64,000 nucleotides of DNA from an uncultured Muribaculaceae bacterium (GTDB lineage Bacteria; Bacteroidota; Bacteroidia; Bacteroidales; Muribaculaceae): the NCBI GenBank assembly GCA_910589425.1, contig CAJUSZ010000009.1:1-64000 (forward strand), given 5' to 3'. Shown here in pieces: positions 41,674-49,270 of this stretch. Below the pieces are notes generated by a model. It was given only the letters and a program-made list of their open reading frames with translations, was not told where the DNA came from and made no database searches. How positions within the stretch are numbered: position 1 is the first letter of the stretch; every line of letters begins with the position of its first letter. The position numbers and the translations under genes were made by a program.

Positions 41674-41964
41674 TCAGTCTTTTGAGGATTTCATTTCAAA
41701 GGTGTTGAGGTGCATCTCGGCGATGCTGCGCAAGATGCCGACATAACGGCTGAAATGATCTGATGAGGAATGTGCGTCGAGAGCCTGTTGATCCCGCCAT
41801 GTCTCGCAAATCATGAGATGTTCGGGGATTGTGGCGCTCTCGAAAACATCGTAGGCGACACATCCATCCTCCAGACGGGAAGCTTTCACCAGCGCTTTGG
41901 CTGCGTCGAGCGCTTCCTGCCGTTTGTCTGCGGATACTTTTATGAAGCAATTTAGTCTAAGCAT
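41674..41964 (-). CDS. antibiotic biosynthesis monooxygenase-like (YgiN-type) protein
   Basis: This 96-residue protein has the compact dimeric alpha-beta barrel seen in quinol/antibiotic monooxygenase-like proteins: LNCFIKVSADKR, ALVKASRLEDGCVAYDVFESA, ICETWRDQQALDAHSSSDHF. Members oxidise quinols or small phenolics, or act without a cofactor as stress proteins. Length is normal. It sits in one operon with a DMT transporter and an inositol-phosphatase-like gene. The substrate is unknown. Confidence 0.85.
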   Translation of the reverse strand: MLRLNCFIKVSADKRQEALDAAKALVKASRLEDGCVAYDVFESATIPEHLMICETWRDQQALDAHSSSDHFSRYVGILRSIAEMHLNTFEMKSSKD

Positions 41965-41979
41965 ATCAGGTGGTATTTT

Positions 41980-42921
41980 TTAATTTTTTCGGGAAAGCCT
42001 GAAATCGGGCTTCCATTTGTCGCTGAGTATCAGGCCGCCTATGATCAGTACGCATCCGATATAGCCCATGATGTAAATGTGTTCACCGAGGACAAAGAAT
42101 GCGGCTATCATTGTTACGAGCGGCTGTAGATACAGATAGTTGTTGGTCGTAACCGGCCCGAGTTTGCTCATGCATTCGTTCCATATCAGGTAAGCCGCGC
42201 ACGAACACATGACCACAAGGAAGAGGAAATTGAAGAGATATTTCGGATTTGAAATGTCGAAAAGCGCAGCGAGATGATAAGGCTCTCCCTGCATCAAGAG
42301 AAGCGGAAGGGCGGTTATGACTCCGTAGAAGAATAATTTTCGTGTTATGAACAGGGAAGAGTAGTGGGGGATGAGATTTTTTACTACAATCGTGTATACG
42401 GCCCAAGACAGGGATGCCGAAAGAGCGAGCAGATCACCCTTGGGTTTTATCACAAATCCCTCTCCGTGGCTGAATATTATGCACACGACCCCGACAAGAG
42501 CTATCAGGGATCCAATGACCTCGCCGGCTCCGATCCTGACCCTGAATATTATCCCCATCAGCAATGTGGTGAAGATTGGGGAGATGGATGCAAGCAGCGA
42601 CACGTTGCCGGCTGTGGTGTAGTTGAGCGCGAAGTTTTCAGTAATGAAATAGAGAGAGCCGGAGCATACGCCGCAGATCAGGAAATTCAGTTCGTCACGC
42701 CAGTTGTTGGCGAGAATTTTCCTGAATGTGAAGATCAGCAGCAGAAGATAGGCTGCTGCAAAACGGTAGACGTACATCTCGATCGGAGTGAATCCCCCTT
42801 CGATCATAAGCACTTTCGTGCAGAGGAAAGATGTACCCCATGCACTGGCTGCGATCAGGGCTCCTATATGGGCTATCAATTTGATATAACTGGAGTTGCG
42901 CAATGTTGACTGAGAGTTCAT
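41980..42921 (-). CDS. DMT (EamA) family transporter
   Basis: This 313-residue membrane protein has ten predicted transmembrane helices in two EamA repeats (first repeat about 15-150, second about 160-300), with the family pattern of small and aromatic residues such as SAWGTSFLCTKVLM and YLYLQPLVTMIAAFFVLGE. These exporters move amino acids, nucleotides or drugs. The start is preceded by a -7 box at 42971-42978. It is the first gene of the three-gene operon. Confidence 0.9.
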   Translation of the reverse strand: MNSQSTLRNSSYIKLIAHIGALIAASAWGTSFLCTKVLMIEGGFTPIEMYVYRFAAAYLLLLIFTFRKILANNWRDELNFLICGVCSGSLYFITENFALNYTTAGNVSLLASISPIFTTLLMGIIFRVRIGAGEVIGSLIALVGVVCIIFSHGEGFVIKPKGDLLALSASLSWAVYTIVVKNLIPHYSSLFITRKLFFYGVITALPLLLMQGEPYHLAALFDISNPKYLFNFLFLVVMCSCAAYLIWNECMSKLGPVTTNNYLYLQPLVTMIAAFFVLGEHIYIMGYIGCVLIIGGLILSDKWKPDFRLSRKN

Positions 42922-42970
42922 GACTTGGTGCTGTTCAGGCGTTCGCGTTCATAGATTCTTGATTCCGGTG

Positions 42971-42978
42971 CAAAAGTA
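42971..42978 (-). promoter_or_regulatory. -7 box for the DMT-monooxygenase-phosphatase operon
   Basis: TACTTTTG on the minus strand fits TAnnTTTG and lies about 50 bases before the DMT start. There is no clear -33 TTTG. Confidence 0.45.
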
Positions 42979-43075
42979 ATGAAAATCGGCGACACATCCT
43001 AATGCGGATGCAAAAATTCTCACGGATAGTGTTTCCGCGGAGCGCTTCCCTCCCGGATATGGAATCAGACCCGCC

Positions 43076-43116
43076 GAACCTCCGGGCCGGAGGATCGACG
43101 GGTCTGTATCCGTCTA
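43076..43116 (-). terminator. hairpin after rubredoxin
   Basis: CAGACCCG (43076-43083) pairs with CGGGTCTG (43109-43116), and the inner CCTCCGG/CCGGAGG extends the stem. It is 28 bases past the rubredoxin stop. No strong U-tract is seen. Confidence 0.55.
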
Positions 43117-43144
43117 AATTAAATCAAGTGTTGCGATTGTCTGG

Positions 43145-43306
43145 TCAAGGCTCTTCGACAAAGTCCTCTTTCCCGACTCCGCATACGGGGCATACCCAGT
43201 CGTCGGGAAGGTCTTCGAATGCTGTTCCGGGGGCAATGCCGGCTTCCGGATCACCTTTTGCCGGATCATAGATCCAGTCGCAAACTTCACATCTGTATTT
43301 TTTCAT
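43145..43306 (-). CDS. rubredoxin
   Basis: This 53-residue protein was read directly on the minus strand, from ATG 43306 to TGA 43145. It begins MKKYRCEVCDWIYDPAKGD and has the rubredoxin pair of CxxC motifs: CEVC near the start and CPVCGVGK near the end, four cysteines for one iron atom. Aromatic residues (Tyr, Trp, Phe) of the hydrophobic core are in place. It is a small cytoplasmic electron carrier, used in anaerobes to reduce peroxide- or superoxide-detoxifying enzymes. An in-frame ATG at 43315 would add three residues; the shorter start gives the family's normal length. Confidence 0.96.
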   Translation of the reverse strand: MKKYRCEVCDWIYDPAKGDPEAGIAPGTAFEDLPDDWVCPVCGVGKEDFVEEP

Positions 43307-43408
43307 AGCTTTCATTTTCTAATTTGTTTCTGATTTTCATAATTTCAACGTGTCAGACGGGTATATGGTTTGGTGGAGGGGGTAAAAAAACTTGAAAAAA
43401 GGATAAAA

Positions 43409-43440
43409 TTTGGAAATTCGGCTGCTTGTGCTTACCTTTG
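43409..43440 (+). promoter_or_regulatory. Bacteroidota promoter for the Fur-purA transcript
   Basis: TTTG (43409-43412), a 20-base spacer and TACCTTTG (43433-43440) match TTTG-N20-TAnnTTTG. The predicted start near 43445 gives a leader of about 75 bases before the TTG start at 43520. Confidence 0.8.
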
Positions 43441-43519
43441 CATCGGATTTGGCATCAAGGCCAGTCTTGCAGATCCGCAATTGTCTGCAACGCAGAATCT
43501 AACATAGAAAGGCCGGAAT

Positions 43520-43999
43520 TTGAACACCAGCTTAACTATCGACCAGGCTACGGAGCGTCTTGAATCCTATCTGAAGGAGCGCAGGATGCGCATGACCCGT
43601 GAGCGGCTTGCCGTAGTGGAGGCTGTCTGGAGTCTCAAAAGAGTATTCAAGGCCTCCGATGTGGTCGGGAAGCTCGGACAGGGAGATTTTATGGTGGGCC
43701 GTTCCACTGTCTACGACACACTGTCGCTGCTTGATCGCTGCGGATTGGTCGAGACTCTGCCGCTTGGCAGCGAAGAGACTCTTTATGCCAGAAGAAGCAA
43801 AGGCTATCTCCTGCTGATATGCTCATCGTGCGGCAAGGTCAGGCAGGAACGAGACACGGCGCTTTTCGAGCATATTGAAGGCCGTAAATTCGAGGCATTC
43901 ACTCCCGTGCGTTCAGCGACTATCGTATGGGGAAACTGCTCGGTGTGCAGCCGGAAAGCCCGCAAGCAAAGATCCGGCTCAAGCCGCAAAAAACAATAA
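43520..43999 (+). CDS. Fur family transcriptional regulator
   Basis: This 159-residue protein has the Fur winged-helix DNA-binding domain (RMTRERLAVVEAVW, SDVVGKLGQGDFMVGRSTVYDTL) and a C-terminal metal-binding part with CSSCGKVRQ and CSVC, which could form a structural zinc site. Fur proteins repress metal-uptake or peroxide-stress genes. The start is a TTG at 43520 preceded by GAAAGG; a stop lies 13 bases upstream (43505-43507), so no ATG-initiated longer form is possible. The His-rich metal site is weak, so PerR/Zur-type specificity cannot be assigned. It is 30 bases upstream of purA on the same strand. Confidence 0.88.
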   Translation: MNTSLTIDQATERLESYLKERRMRMTRERLAVVEAVWSLKRVFKASDVVGKLGQGDFMVGRSTVYDTLSLLDRCGLVETLPLGSEETLYARRSKGYLLLICSSCGKVRQERDTALFEHIEGRKFEAFTPVRSATIVWGNCSVCSRKARKQRSGSSRKKQ

Positions 44000-44029
44000 A
44001 ACGCATAACGACCGATTACATATATATTT

Positions 44030-45292
44030 ATGAAAAAAGCAGACGTACTTCTCGGGCTCCAGTGGGGCGACGAAGGGAAAGGAAAAGTGGTGGATGTACT
44101 CACTCCGCGCTATGACGCTGTAGCTAGATTCCAGGGCGGACCAAATGCCGGACACACACTTGAATTCGACGGGCGAAAGGTTGTGTTGCGTTCCATACCG
44201 TCAGGAGTGTTCCGCGATTGCGTCAATTACATAGGCAACGGGGTAGTGCTTGATCCTGTCCTTTTCCGCAACGAGGCCCGCGATCTTGAGCGGGAAGGAG
44301 TCGATCTCCATAAAATTCTCAAGATTTCAAAGAAAGCACACCTGATCCTTCCCACACACCGCCATCTGGATGCCGCCAACGAGCTTGCCAAGGGGAAATC
44401 GAAGATAGGCACTACGGGGAAAGGGATCGGACCGACATATACAGACAAGATCTCAAGAAACGGTCTCCGTGTCGGCGACATATTCGATGAGTTCGACAGG
44501 AAATACACCGCTGCCAAAGAGCGTCATATCGCGATGCTCCGCGACGCCGGATATGATGAGGATCCGCTTGCTTCCGAAGCCGAATGGCTCGAAGCGCTGG
44601 ACTATCTGCGCGGTTTTGACATAGTGGACAGCGAGTATGAGCTTAACGGGCTTCTCGACGAGAACAGGAGCATACTTTGCGAAGGGGCGCAGGGCACGAT
44701 GCTCGATGTGGATTTCGGATCGTATCCGTTTGTTACATCATCGAACACAATTGCCGCCGGCGCATGCACCGGACTTGGCTTGTCGCCACACCGCATAGGA
44801 GATGTCTACGGTATCTTCAAGGCATACTGTACCCGTGTGGGCAGCGGACCGTTCCCGACAGAGCTTTTCGATGCTACAGGTGAGAGAATCGGGGAGAAAG
44901 GACATGAATTCGGCGCGGTAACGGGGAGGAAACGCCGCTGCGGCTGGATCGATCTCGTCGCCTTGCGCTATGCCGTGATGATCAATGGAGCAAACCGGCT
45001 GATAATGATGAAAGCCGATGTGCTTGATGACTTCGATACGATCAAGGCTTGCGTAGCCTATAAGATAGACGGCAAGATAACAGACAGATTCCCCTTTGAT
45101 GCGGATGCCGGTAAGATTGAACCGGTCTATGTCGAGCTTCCGGGATGGAAAGCAGACCTCACGCAGTGCCGTTGTGAGGCTGATTTCCCGAAAGAGTTTT
45201 CCGACTACATATCTTTCATCGAGGAAAAGCTGGGCGCTCCTGTATGCATCGTGTCGGTTGGCCCGGACAGAGTCCAGACCATAGAGCGTTAA
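44030..45292 (+). CDS. purA: adenylosuccinate synthetase
   Basis: This 420-residue enzyme joins IMP and aspartate with GTP, the first committed step to AMP. It has the GTP/IMP loop LQWGDEGKGK (about 10-19), GGPNAGHT (about 36-43), TTGKGIGPTY and a C-terminal IMP-binding segment. Length is normal. The start ATG follows Fur by 30 bases and precedes the phosphate loop by about nine residues, so it is well placed. It is co-oriented with DUF1015 downstream. Confidence 0.97.
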   Translation: MKKADVLLGLQWGDEGKGKVVDVLTPRYDAVARFQGGPNAGHTLEFDGRKVVLRSIPSGVFRDCVNYIGNGVVLDPVLFRNEARDLEREGVDLHKILKISKKAHLILPTHRHLDAANELAKGKSKIGTTGKGIGPTYTDKISRNGLRVGDIFDEFDRKYTAAKERHIAMLRDAGYDEDPLASEAEWLEALDYLRGFDIVDSEYELNGLLDENRSILCEGAQGTMLDVDFGSYPFVTSSNTIAAGACTGLGLSPHRIGDVYGIFKAYCTRVGSGPFPTELFDATGERIGEKGHEFGAVTGRKRRCGWIDLVALRYAVMINGANRLIMMKADVLDDFDTIKACVAYKIDGKITDRFPFDADAGKIEPVYVELPGWKADLTQCRCEADFPKEFSDYISFIEEKLGAPVCIVSVGPDRVQTIER

Positions 45293-45359
45293 GGAGATAC
45301 ATGACAATCGATCAATACTGATAAAAACAATATTTCAAATCTTAAAATCACTAAGAATC

Positions 45360-46604
45360 ATGGCAAAAGTAAAACCGTTTAAAGGTGTCCGCCCTCCGAA
45401 GGAGATGGTGGAAGAGGTTGTTTCCCGTCCTTATGACGTACTCAATTCCGAGGAGGCCCGTAAAGAGGCTGAAGGCAATCCCAAATCCCTTTATCATATC
45501 ATCAAACCTGAAATCGACTTTGAACCCGGTTTCGACGAGCATGATCCCAAAGTGTATGACAAGGCCGTGGAGAATTTCAAGAAATTCCAGGAAAACGGAT
45601 GGCTCGTGCAGGATGACGAGGAAAAATACTACATCTACGCGCAGACTATGGATGGCCGCACACAGTATGGCTTCGTAGTTGCCGCATGGGTGGACGACTA
45701 TATGGAAGGCCGCATCAAGAAACACGAGCTCACCCGCCGCGACAAAGAGGAAGACCGCATGAAGCACGTTCGTGTAAACAATGCGAATGTTGAGCCTGTG
45801 TTCTTCGCTTTCCCCGACAACGAGGTGCTGGAGAAGATAATTCGCGACGTTACAGCCGGCAAGCCCGAATATGATTTTGTGACAGACGATGGCTTCGGCC
45901 ACACTCTCTGGCTCATCGAGGATCCCAAGACTATCTCCACGATCACCGAGGAATTTGCCAAGATTCCTAACCTTTACATTGCCGACGGCCACCACCGCTC
46001 CGCAGCAGCCGCTCTCGTGGGCGCTGAGAAAGCCAAAAACAATCCCAACCACAAGGGCGATGAGGAGTATAACTACTTCATGGCTGTCGCTTTCCCTGCT
46101 TCACACCTCAAGATCATCGACTACAACCGTGTGGTACGCGATCTGAATGGTCTGACTCCCGAGCAGTTCCTCGACAAGATCCGCGAGAACTTTGAAGTGA
46201 AGGACATGGGCACCGAGATCTATACTCCGGCAGCTCTCCACAACTTCTCGCTCTATCTCGACGGCCGCTGGTATTCGCTCACAGCCAAGCAGGGCACATA
46301 CAACGATCAGGATCCCATCGGAGTTCTCGACGTAACAGTAAGCTCCGACCTGATCCTCCGCGACATTCTCGGCATCACTGACCTCCGCAGCGACAAGCGC
46401 ATCGATTTCGTAGGCGGTATCCGCGGACTCGGCGAACTCAAGCGCCGTGTGGACAGCGGAGAGATGAAGATGGCTCTTGCTCTCTATCCTGTTACAATGG
46501 ATCAGCTCATCAATATCGCTGACACCGGCAACATCATGCCTCCTAAGACTACATGGTTCGAGCCTAAGCTCCGTTCCGGTCTTGTGATCCACAAGCTCGA
46601 CTGA
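45360..46604 (+). CDS. DUF1015 family protein
   Basis: This 414-residue protein matches the widespread DUF1015 family: KPFKGVRPPKEMVEEVVSRPYDVL at the N terminus, LYIADGHHRSAAAA, PASHLKIIDYNRVV, and GIRGLGELKRRV. In other Bacteroidota, members are found near serine biosynthesis genes, but no serA or serC occurs here. Function is not established. Cytoplasmic and normal length. It lies 67 bases downstream of purA and has its own terminator at 46628-46671, so it may belong to the Fur-purA transcript. Confidence 0.92.
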   Translation: MAKVKPFKGVRPPKEMVEEVVSRPYDVLNSEEARKEAEGNPKSLYHIIKPEIDFEPGFDEHDPKVYDKAVENFKKFQENGWLVQDDEEKYYIYAQTMDGRTQYGFVVAAWVDDYMEGRIKKHELTRRDKEEDRMKHVRVNNANVEPVFFAFPDNEVLEKIIRDVTAGKPEYDFVTDDGFGHTLWLIEDPKTISTITEEFAKIPNLYIADGHHRSAAAALVGAEKAKNNPNHKGDEEYNYFMAVAFPASHLKIIDYNRVVRDLNGLTPEQFLDKIRENFEVKDMGTEIYTPAALHNFSLYLDGRWYSLTAKQGTYNDQDPIGVLDVTVSSDLILRDILGITDLRSDKRIDFVGGIRGLGELKRRVDSGEMKMALALYPVTMDQLINIADTGNIMPPKTTWFEPKLRSGLVIHKLD

Positions 46605-46627
46605 ATCAGTCTCTGATAGACATAGTC

Positions 46628-46671
46628 AGACATCCGCTCCGGTTTATTTCCGAGGCGGGTGTCTTTCTTTT
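46628..46671 (+). terminator. terminator after DUF1015
   Basis: AGACATCCGCTCCGG (46628-46642) and CCGAGGCGGGTGTCT (46650-46664) pair with a few mismatches and are followed by TTCTTTTT. It lies 23 bases past the stop. Confidence 0.85.
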
Positions 46672-46682
46672 TACGGTGTCTG

Positions 46683-46714
46683 TTTGGCTGTGTGCCGGGA
46701 TGGTTGTAAATTTG
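46683..46714 (+). promoter_or_regulatory. Bacteroidota promoter for the MFS gene
   Basis: TTTG (46683-46686), a 20-base spacer and TAAATTTG (46707-46714) match TTTG-N20-TAnnTTTG. Transcription would start near 46719, so the in-frame upstream extension of the MFS gene cannot be translated from this promoter. Confidence 0.85.
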
Positions 46715-46746
46715 TACTGCTTTTTCAGAAATGTAACCGATTAGCT

Positions 46747-47949
46747 ATGAAGAGTACCGATCGGAGCCGGGCTGATCTTCCCGCTCTCTGGAACATAAAC
46801 TATCTCAGGGTGATGCTGAGTAATTTTCTGCTTTTCTTCGCTTTCTATATCCTTACGCCATTGCTGCCGATATATCTCGATGAGCAGTTTCATGCCGAAA
46901 AGGATATGATTGGGATTGTCCTTTCGGGCTACGTAATCGCCACATTGCTTGTCAGACCTTTCAGCGGGTTCATGGTGGATTGTTTCGAGCGAAAGCGGGT
47001 TCTGACCATCTGTTTCCTATTCTTTTTTGTATGTTTTGCCGGATATATCGGAGCCGGCACATTGCTGATGTTCGCGATAGTCAGGACTATACATGGAATA
47101 CCTTTCGGAGCGGCCACGGTGGCCAACTCCACTGTGGCGATCGACGTCTTGCCGTCCGAGCGGCGCAACGAGGGAATAGGTTTTTATGGCCTGAGCAATA
47201 ATCTTGCGATGGCGGTGGCTCCGTCGGCAGGAATATATGTCTATCACGCCACAGGCAATTTCCCGCTGCTTTTCTGGATCGCTCTCGCTCTGGCACTGGC
47301 TGGATTCATTTCGGCGTCGAGTGTGAAGCTTCCCAAACGTGAAATAGTCAAGGCGAAGCCCAAGATTTCGCTTGATCATTTCTTCCTTGGCAGAGCATGG
47401 CTAATGGCTGCCAACATACTGCTTTTCGGATTGTGCTGGGGTGTGATGAGCAATTATGTGGCGCTCTATGGAAGGGACAGACTTGGTATAACAGACGGAA
47501 CCGGATTGTTCTTCATGATATTGTCATGCGGACTGTTTGTATCCCGTCTTTTCGGGGCAAAATCGCTCAGAGCAGGGCGTCTCACACAGAATTGTGCCAG
47601 AGGGGTGATTATATCGACGGTCGGGTATACCCTTTTCGCATGTTCTTTCGGGGAATGGAGCTATTACATGTCCGCATTGCTGATAGGATTGGGCAACGGC
47701 CAGATGTATCCGGCTTTCCTTAACATGTTTATCAGCGTGGCGCGGCATGATCAGCGCGGCACGGCCAATTCATCCATACTGATCTCGTGGGATCTGGGAA
47801 TGGGCATAGGAATCCTGACCGGTGGTTTTCTTGTCCAGTATGTGGACTATGGGGCTGCTTTCTGGACGGTTGCCGCCGCGCAGGCTTCAGGCGCCTTGCT
47901 GTTTCTGATTCTCACCAGACGTTTTTTCCTGCGCAGGCGTCTCGAATGA
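46747..47949 (+). CDS. MFS transporter (multidrug or sugar exporter type)
   Basis: This protein of about 400 residues starts at ATG 46747; the preceding frame is upstream of the promoter start and is not used. It has 12 transmembrane helices with the MFS loop MVDCFERKRVLTICF (between helices 2 and 3) and the inter-half region SVKLPKREIVKAKP. The N-terminal tail (DRSRADLPALW) is cytoplasmic. The substrate is unknown. It ends at a convergent hairpin at 47966-48013. Confidence 0.88.
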   Translation: MKSTDRSRADLPALWNINYLRVMLSNFLLFFAFYILTPLLPIYLDEQFHAEKDMIGIVLSGYVIATLLVRPFSGFMVDCFERKRVLTICFLFFFVCFAGYIGAGTLLMFAIVRTIHGIPFGAATVANSTVAIDVLPSERRNEGIGFYGLSNNLAMAVAPSAGIYVYHATGNFPLLFWIALALALAGFISASSVKLPKREIVKAKPKISLDHFFLGRAWLMAANILLFGLCWGVMSNYVALYGRDRLGITDGTGLFFMILSCGLFVSRLFGAKSLRAGRLTQNCARGVIISTVGYTLFACSFGEWSYYMSALLIGLGNGQMYPAFLNMFISVARHDQRGTANSSILISWDLGMGIGILTGGFLVQYVDYGAAFWTVAAAQASGALLFLILTRRFFLRRRLE

Positions 47950-47965
47950 CTGTCCCGCTAAAATA

Positions 47966-48013
47966 TCAATCCCCGGATCAGCGCAGTTTCAGGCTCGCCG
48001 GTCCGGGGATTGA
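47966..48013. terminator. convergent hairpin between the MFS gene and the 48037 gene
   Basis: TCAATCCCCGGA (47966-47977) pairs perfectly with TCCGGGGATTGA (48002-48013) in the gap between two converging genes, so it may stop transcription from both sides. There is no strong U-tract on either strand. Confidence 0.6.
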
Positions 48014-48036
48014 TCGTGAGGTTGTGGATGGTCGGT

Positions 48037-49230
48037 TCAGAATGCGTATACGTTGAATCTGGCCGGTTTGACTCCTGATTTGTCGGATCCGCATACGGCA
48101 ACGGCTGTCGCGCTGTAGTTGGCACCCATGTCGATCACAATCTTGTGTGGGGCGTGGCCTGACGATAGCCAGTAGGTTGAGATGTCGCCGTCTATGGCAT
48201 ACGGAGCTTCATGTCCGGTCTGTTCGTTGCCGGCGTCGGCTATACGCCATTTTTCGCGGGTGATTCTGTTTATGCCGGGTCCGATTACCTTTATGTCGGC
48301 CACAGCGGCCGTCTCTGCTTCCGGAAATTCTATGGCGATGTAGCGTGTGTTTACAGGAAATTTGAATTCAGTCTCGACATACTGTCCGTTGCATTCCAAT
48401 GTGGAGGATGCGACAAGCATGTCCGGACTGAGGTCGATGGAATTGCCATAAACGGAATCCGCGCCGCGGACAATGGCTTTGGCCGGAGCGCCGGCTACGT
48501 CGAGGATGATTATTTCGTTCTCTCCGGTTTTAAGCAATGGTGTTTCGATCGGCAAGACCTTTTCTCCTCCATTCTGCGGAAAGACGCCGATATATTGGCC
48601 ATTGATGAAGATGACTCCCTTTCCCCACTCTGAAAGATCAATCCATGTGCCTGCCGGGGAATTAACCGTAAAAGATCCCCTGTAGAAAACCGGACCTTCC
48701 ACAGGAGCGTCGTCGGAATAAGGACGGCTCCGCATGTAGGAATAGTCTGTGGCTGGTATGGTGTAGTATCGCCATGTACCTGGAAAATCAATCCGGTTTC
48801 CGTCCGCTTCTATGATCACTTGTCCACCGTCGGTTTGCGCGGGAGCATCCGCCGAGGCATCGATGAACAACTCTACGGTGGTGCCTGCCTCAAGCGGAGG
48901 GAACTTTATTTTTCCCTCATCTGAATCTGTTCTCCCGCAGGGAACTCCGTCTGCGAAAGCGAGTGTCGGGTATCCATAGGAGCCTATTGTCCACACTGAT
49001 GCGGATTCTATAGGCTGGGTCAGCCGTCCCCTGAGAATTGTGAATGTTTCCGGTGCAGGCGCGGGGATTGCGGATGCTTCTGTCGGCGCGGGCAGATTGT
49101 CCCAGACTGAAGCCTGCTCGGTGAGTCTCACTTCAGGAATGGGGGATTTCGCGTTTGCCTGCTGTGTGAAAGCAAGCGCGACGACACCCGTAAGGAGTGT
49201 CGCCGCAACTGATGTTGAGATTCTGTTCAT
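48037..49230 (-). CDS. exported galactose-binding-fold protein (beta-galactosidase jelly-roll and F5/8C-like domains)
   Basis: This 397-residue protein has a signal peptide (about 1-27, ending QANA). The central part (about 165-260: VFYRGSFTVN, then TWIDLSEWGKGVIFINGQYIGVF) matches the jelly-roll domain found at the C terminus of GH35 beta-galactosidases. The C-terminal region (about 290-395, with APYAIDGDISTYWLSS and a closing HKIVIDMG strand) resembles an F5/8 type C (discoidin) carbohydrate-binding domain. There is no catalytic TIM barrel, so it looks like a stand-alone carbohydrate-binding protein rather than an enzyme. It lies 40 bases downstream of valS. Confidence 0.75.
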   Translation of the reverse strand: MNRISTSVAATLLTGVVALAFTQQANAKSPIPEVRLTEQASVWDNLPAPTEASAIPAPAPETFTILRGRLTQPIESASVWTIGSYGYPTLAFADGVPCGRTDSDEGKIKFPPLEAGTTVELFIDASADAPAQTDGGQVIIEADGNRIDFPGTWRYYTIPATDYSYMRSRPYSDDAPVEGPVFYRGSFTVNSPAGTWIDLSEWGKGVIFINGQYIGVFPQNGGEKVLPIETPLLKTGENEIIILDVAGAPAKAIVRGADSVYGNSIDLSPDMLVASSTLECNGQYVETEFKFPVNTRYIAIEFPEAETAAVADIKVIGPGINRITREKWRIADAGNEQTGHEAPYAIDGDISTYWLSSGHAPHKIVIDMGANYSATAVAVCGSDKSGVKPARFNVYAF

Positions 49231-49270
49231 ATCTGATCCGTGAGGATGGTGTGTCGTTGGAATTTATGTT

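Noticed and set aside
43002..43271. Plus-strand 89-codon frame over rubredoxin
   Set aside because: It is antisense to the rubredoxin gene, whose two CxxC pairs make the minus-strand reading certain.
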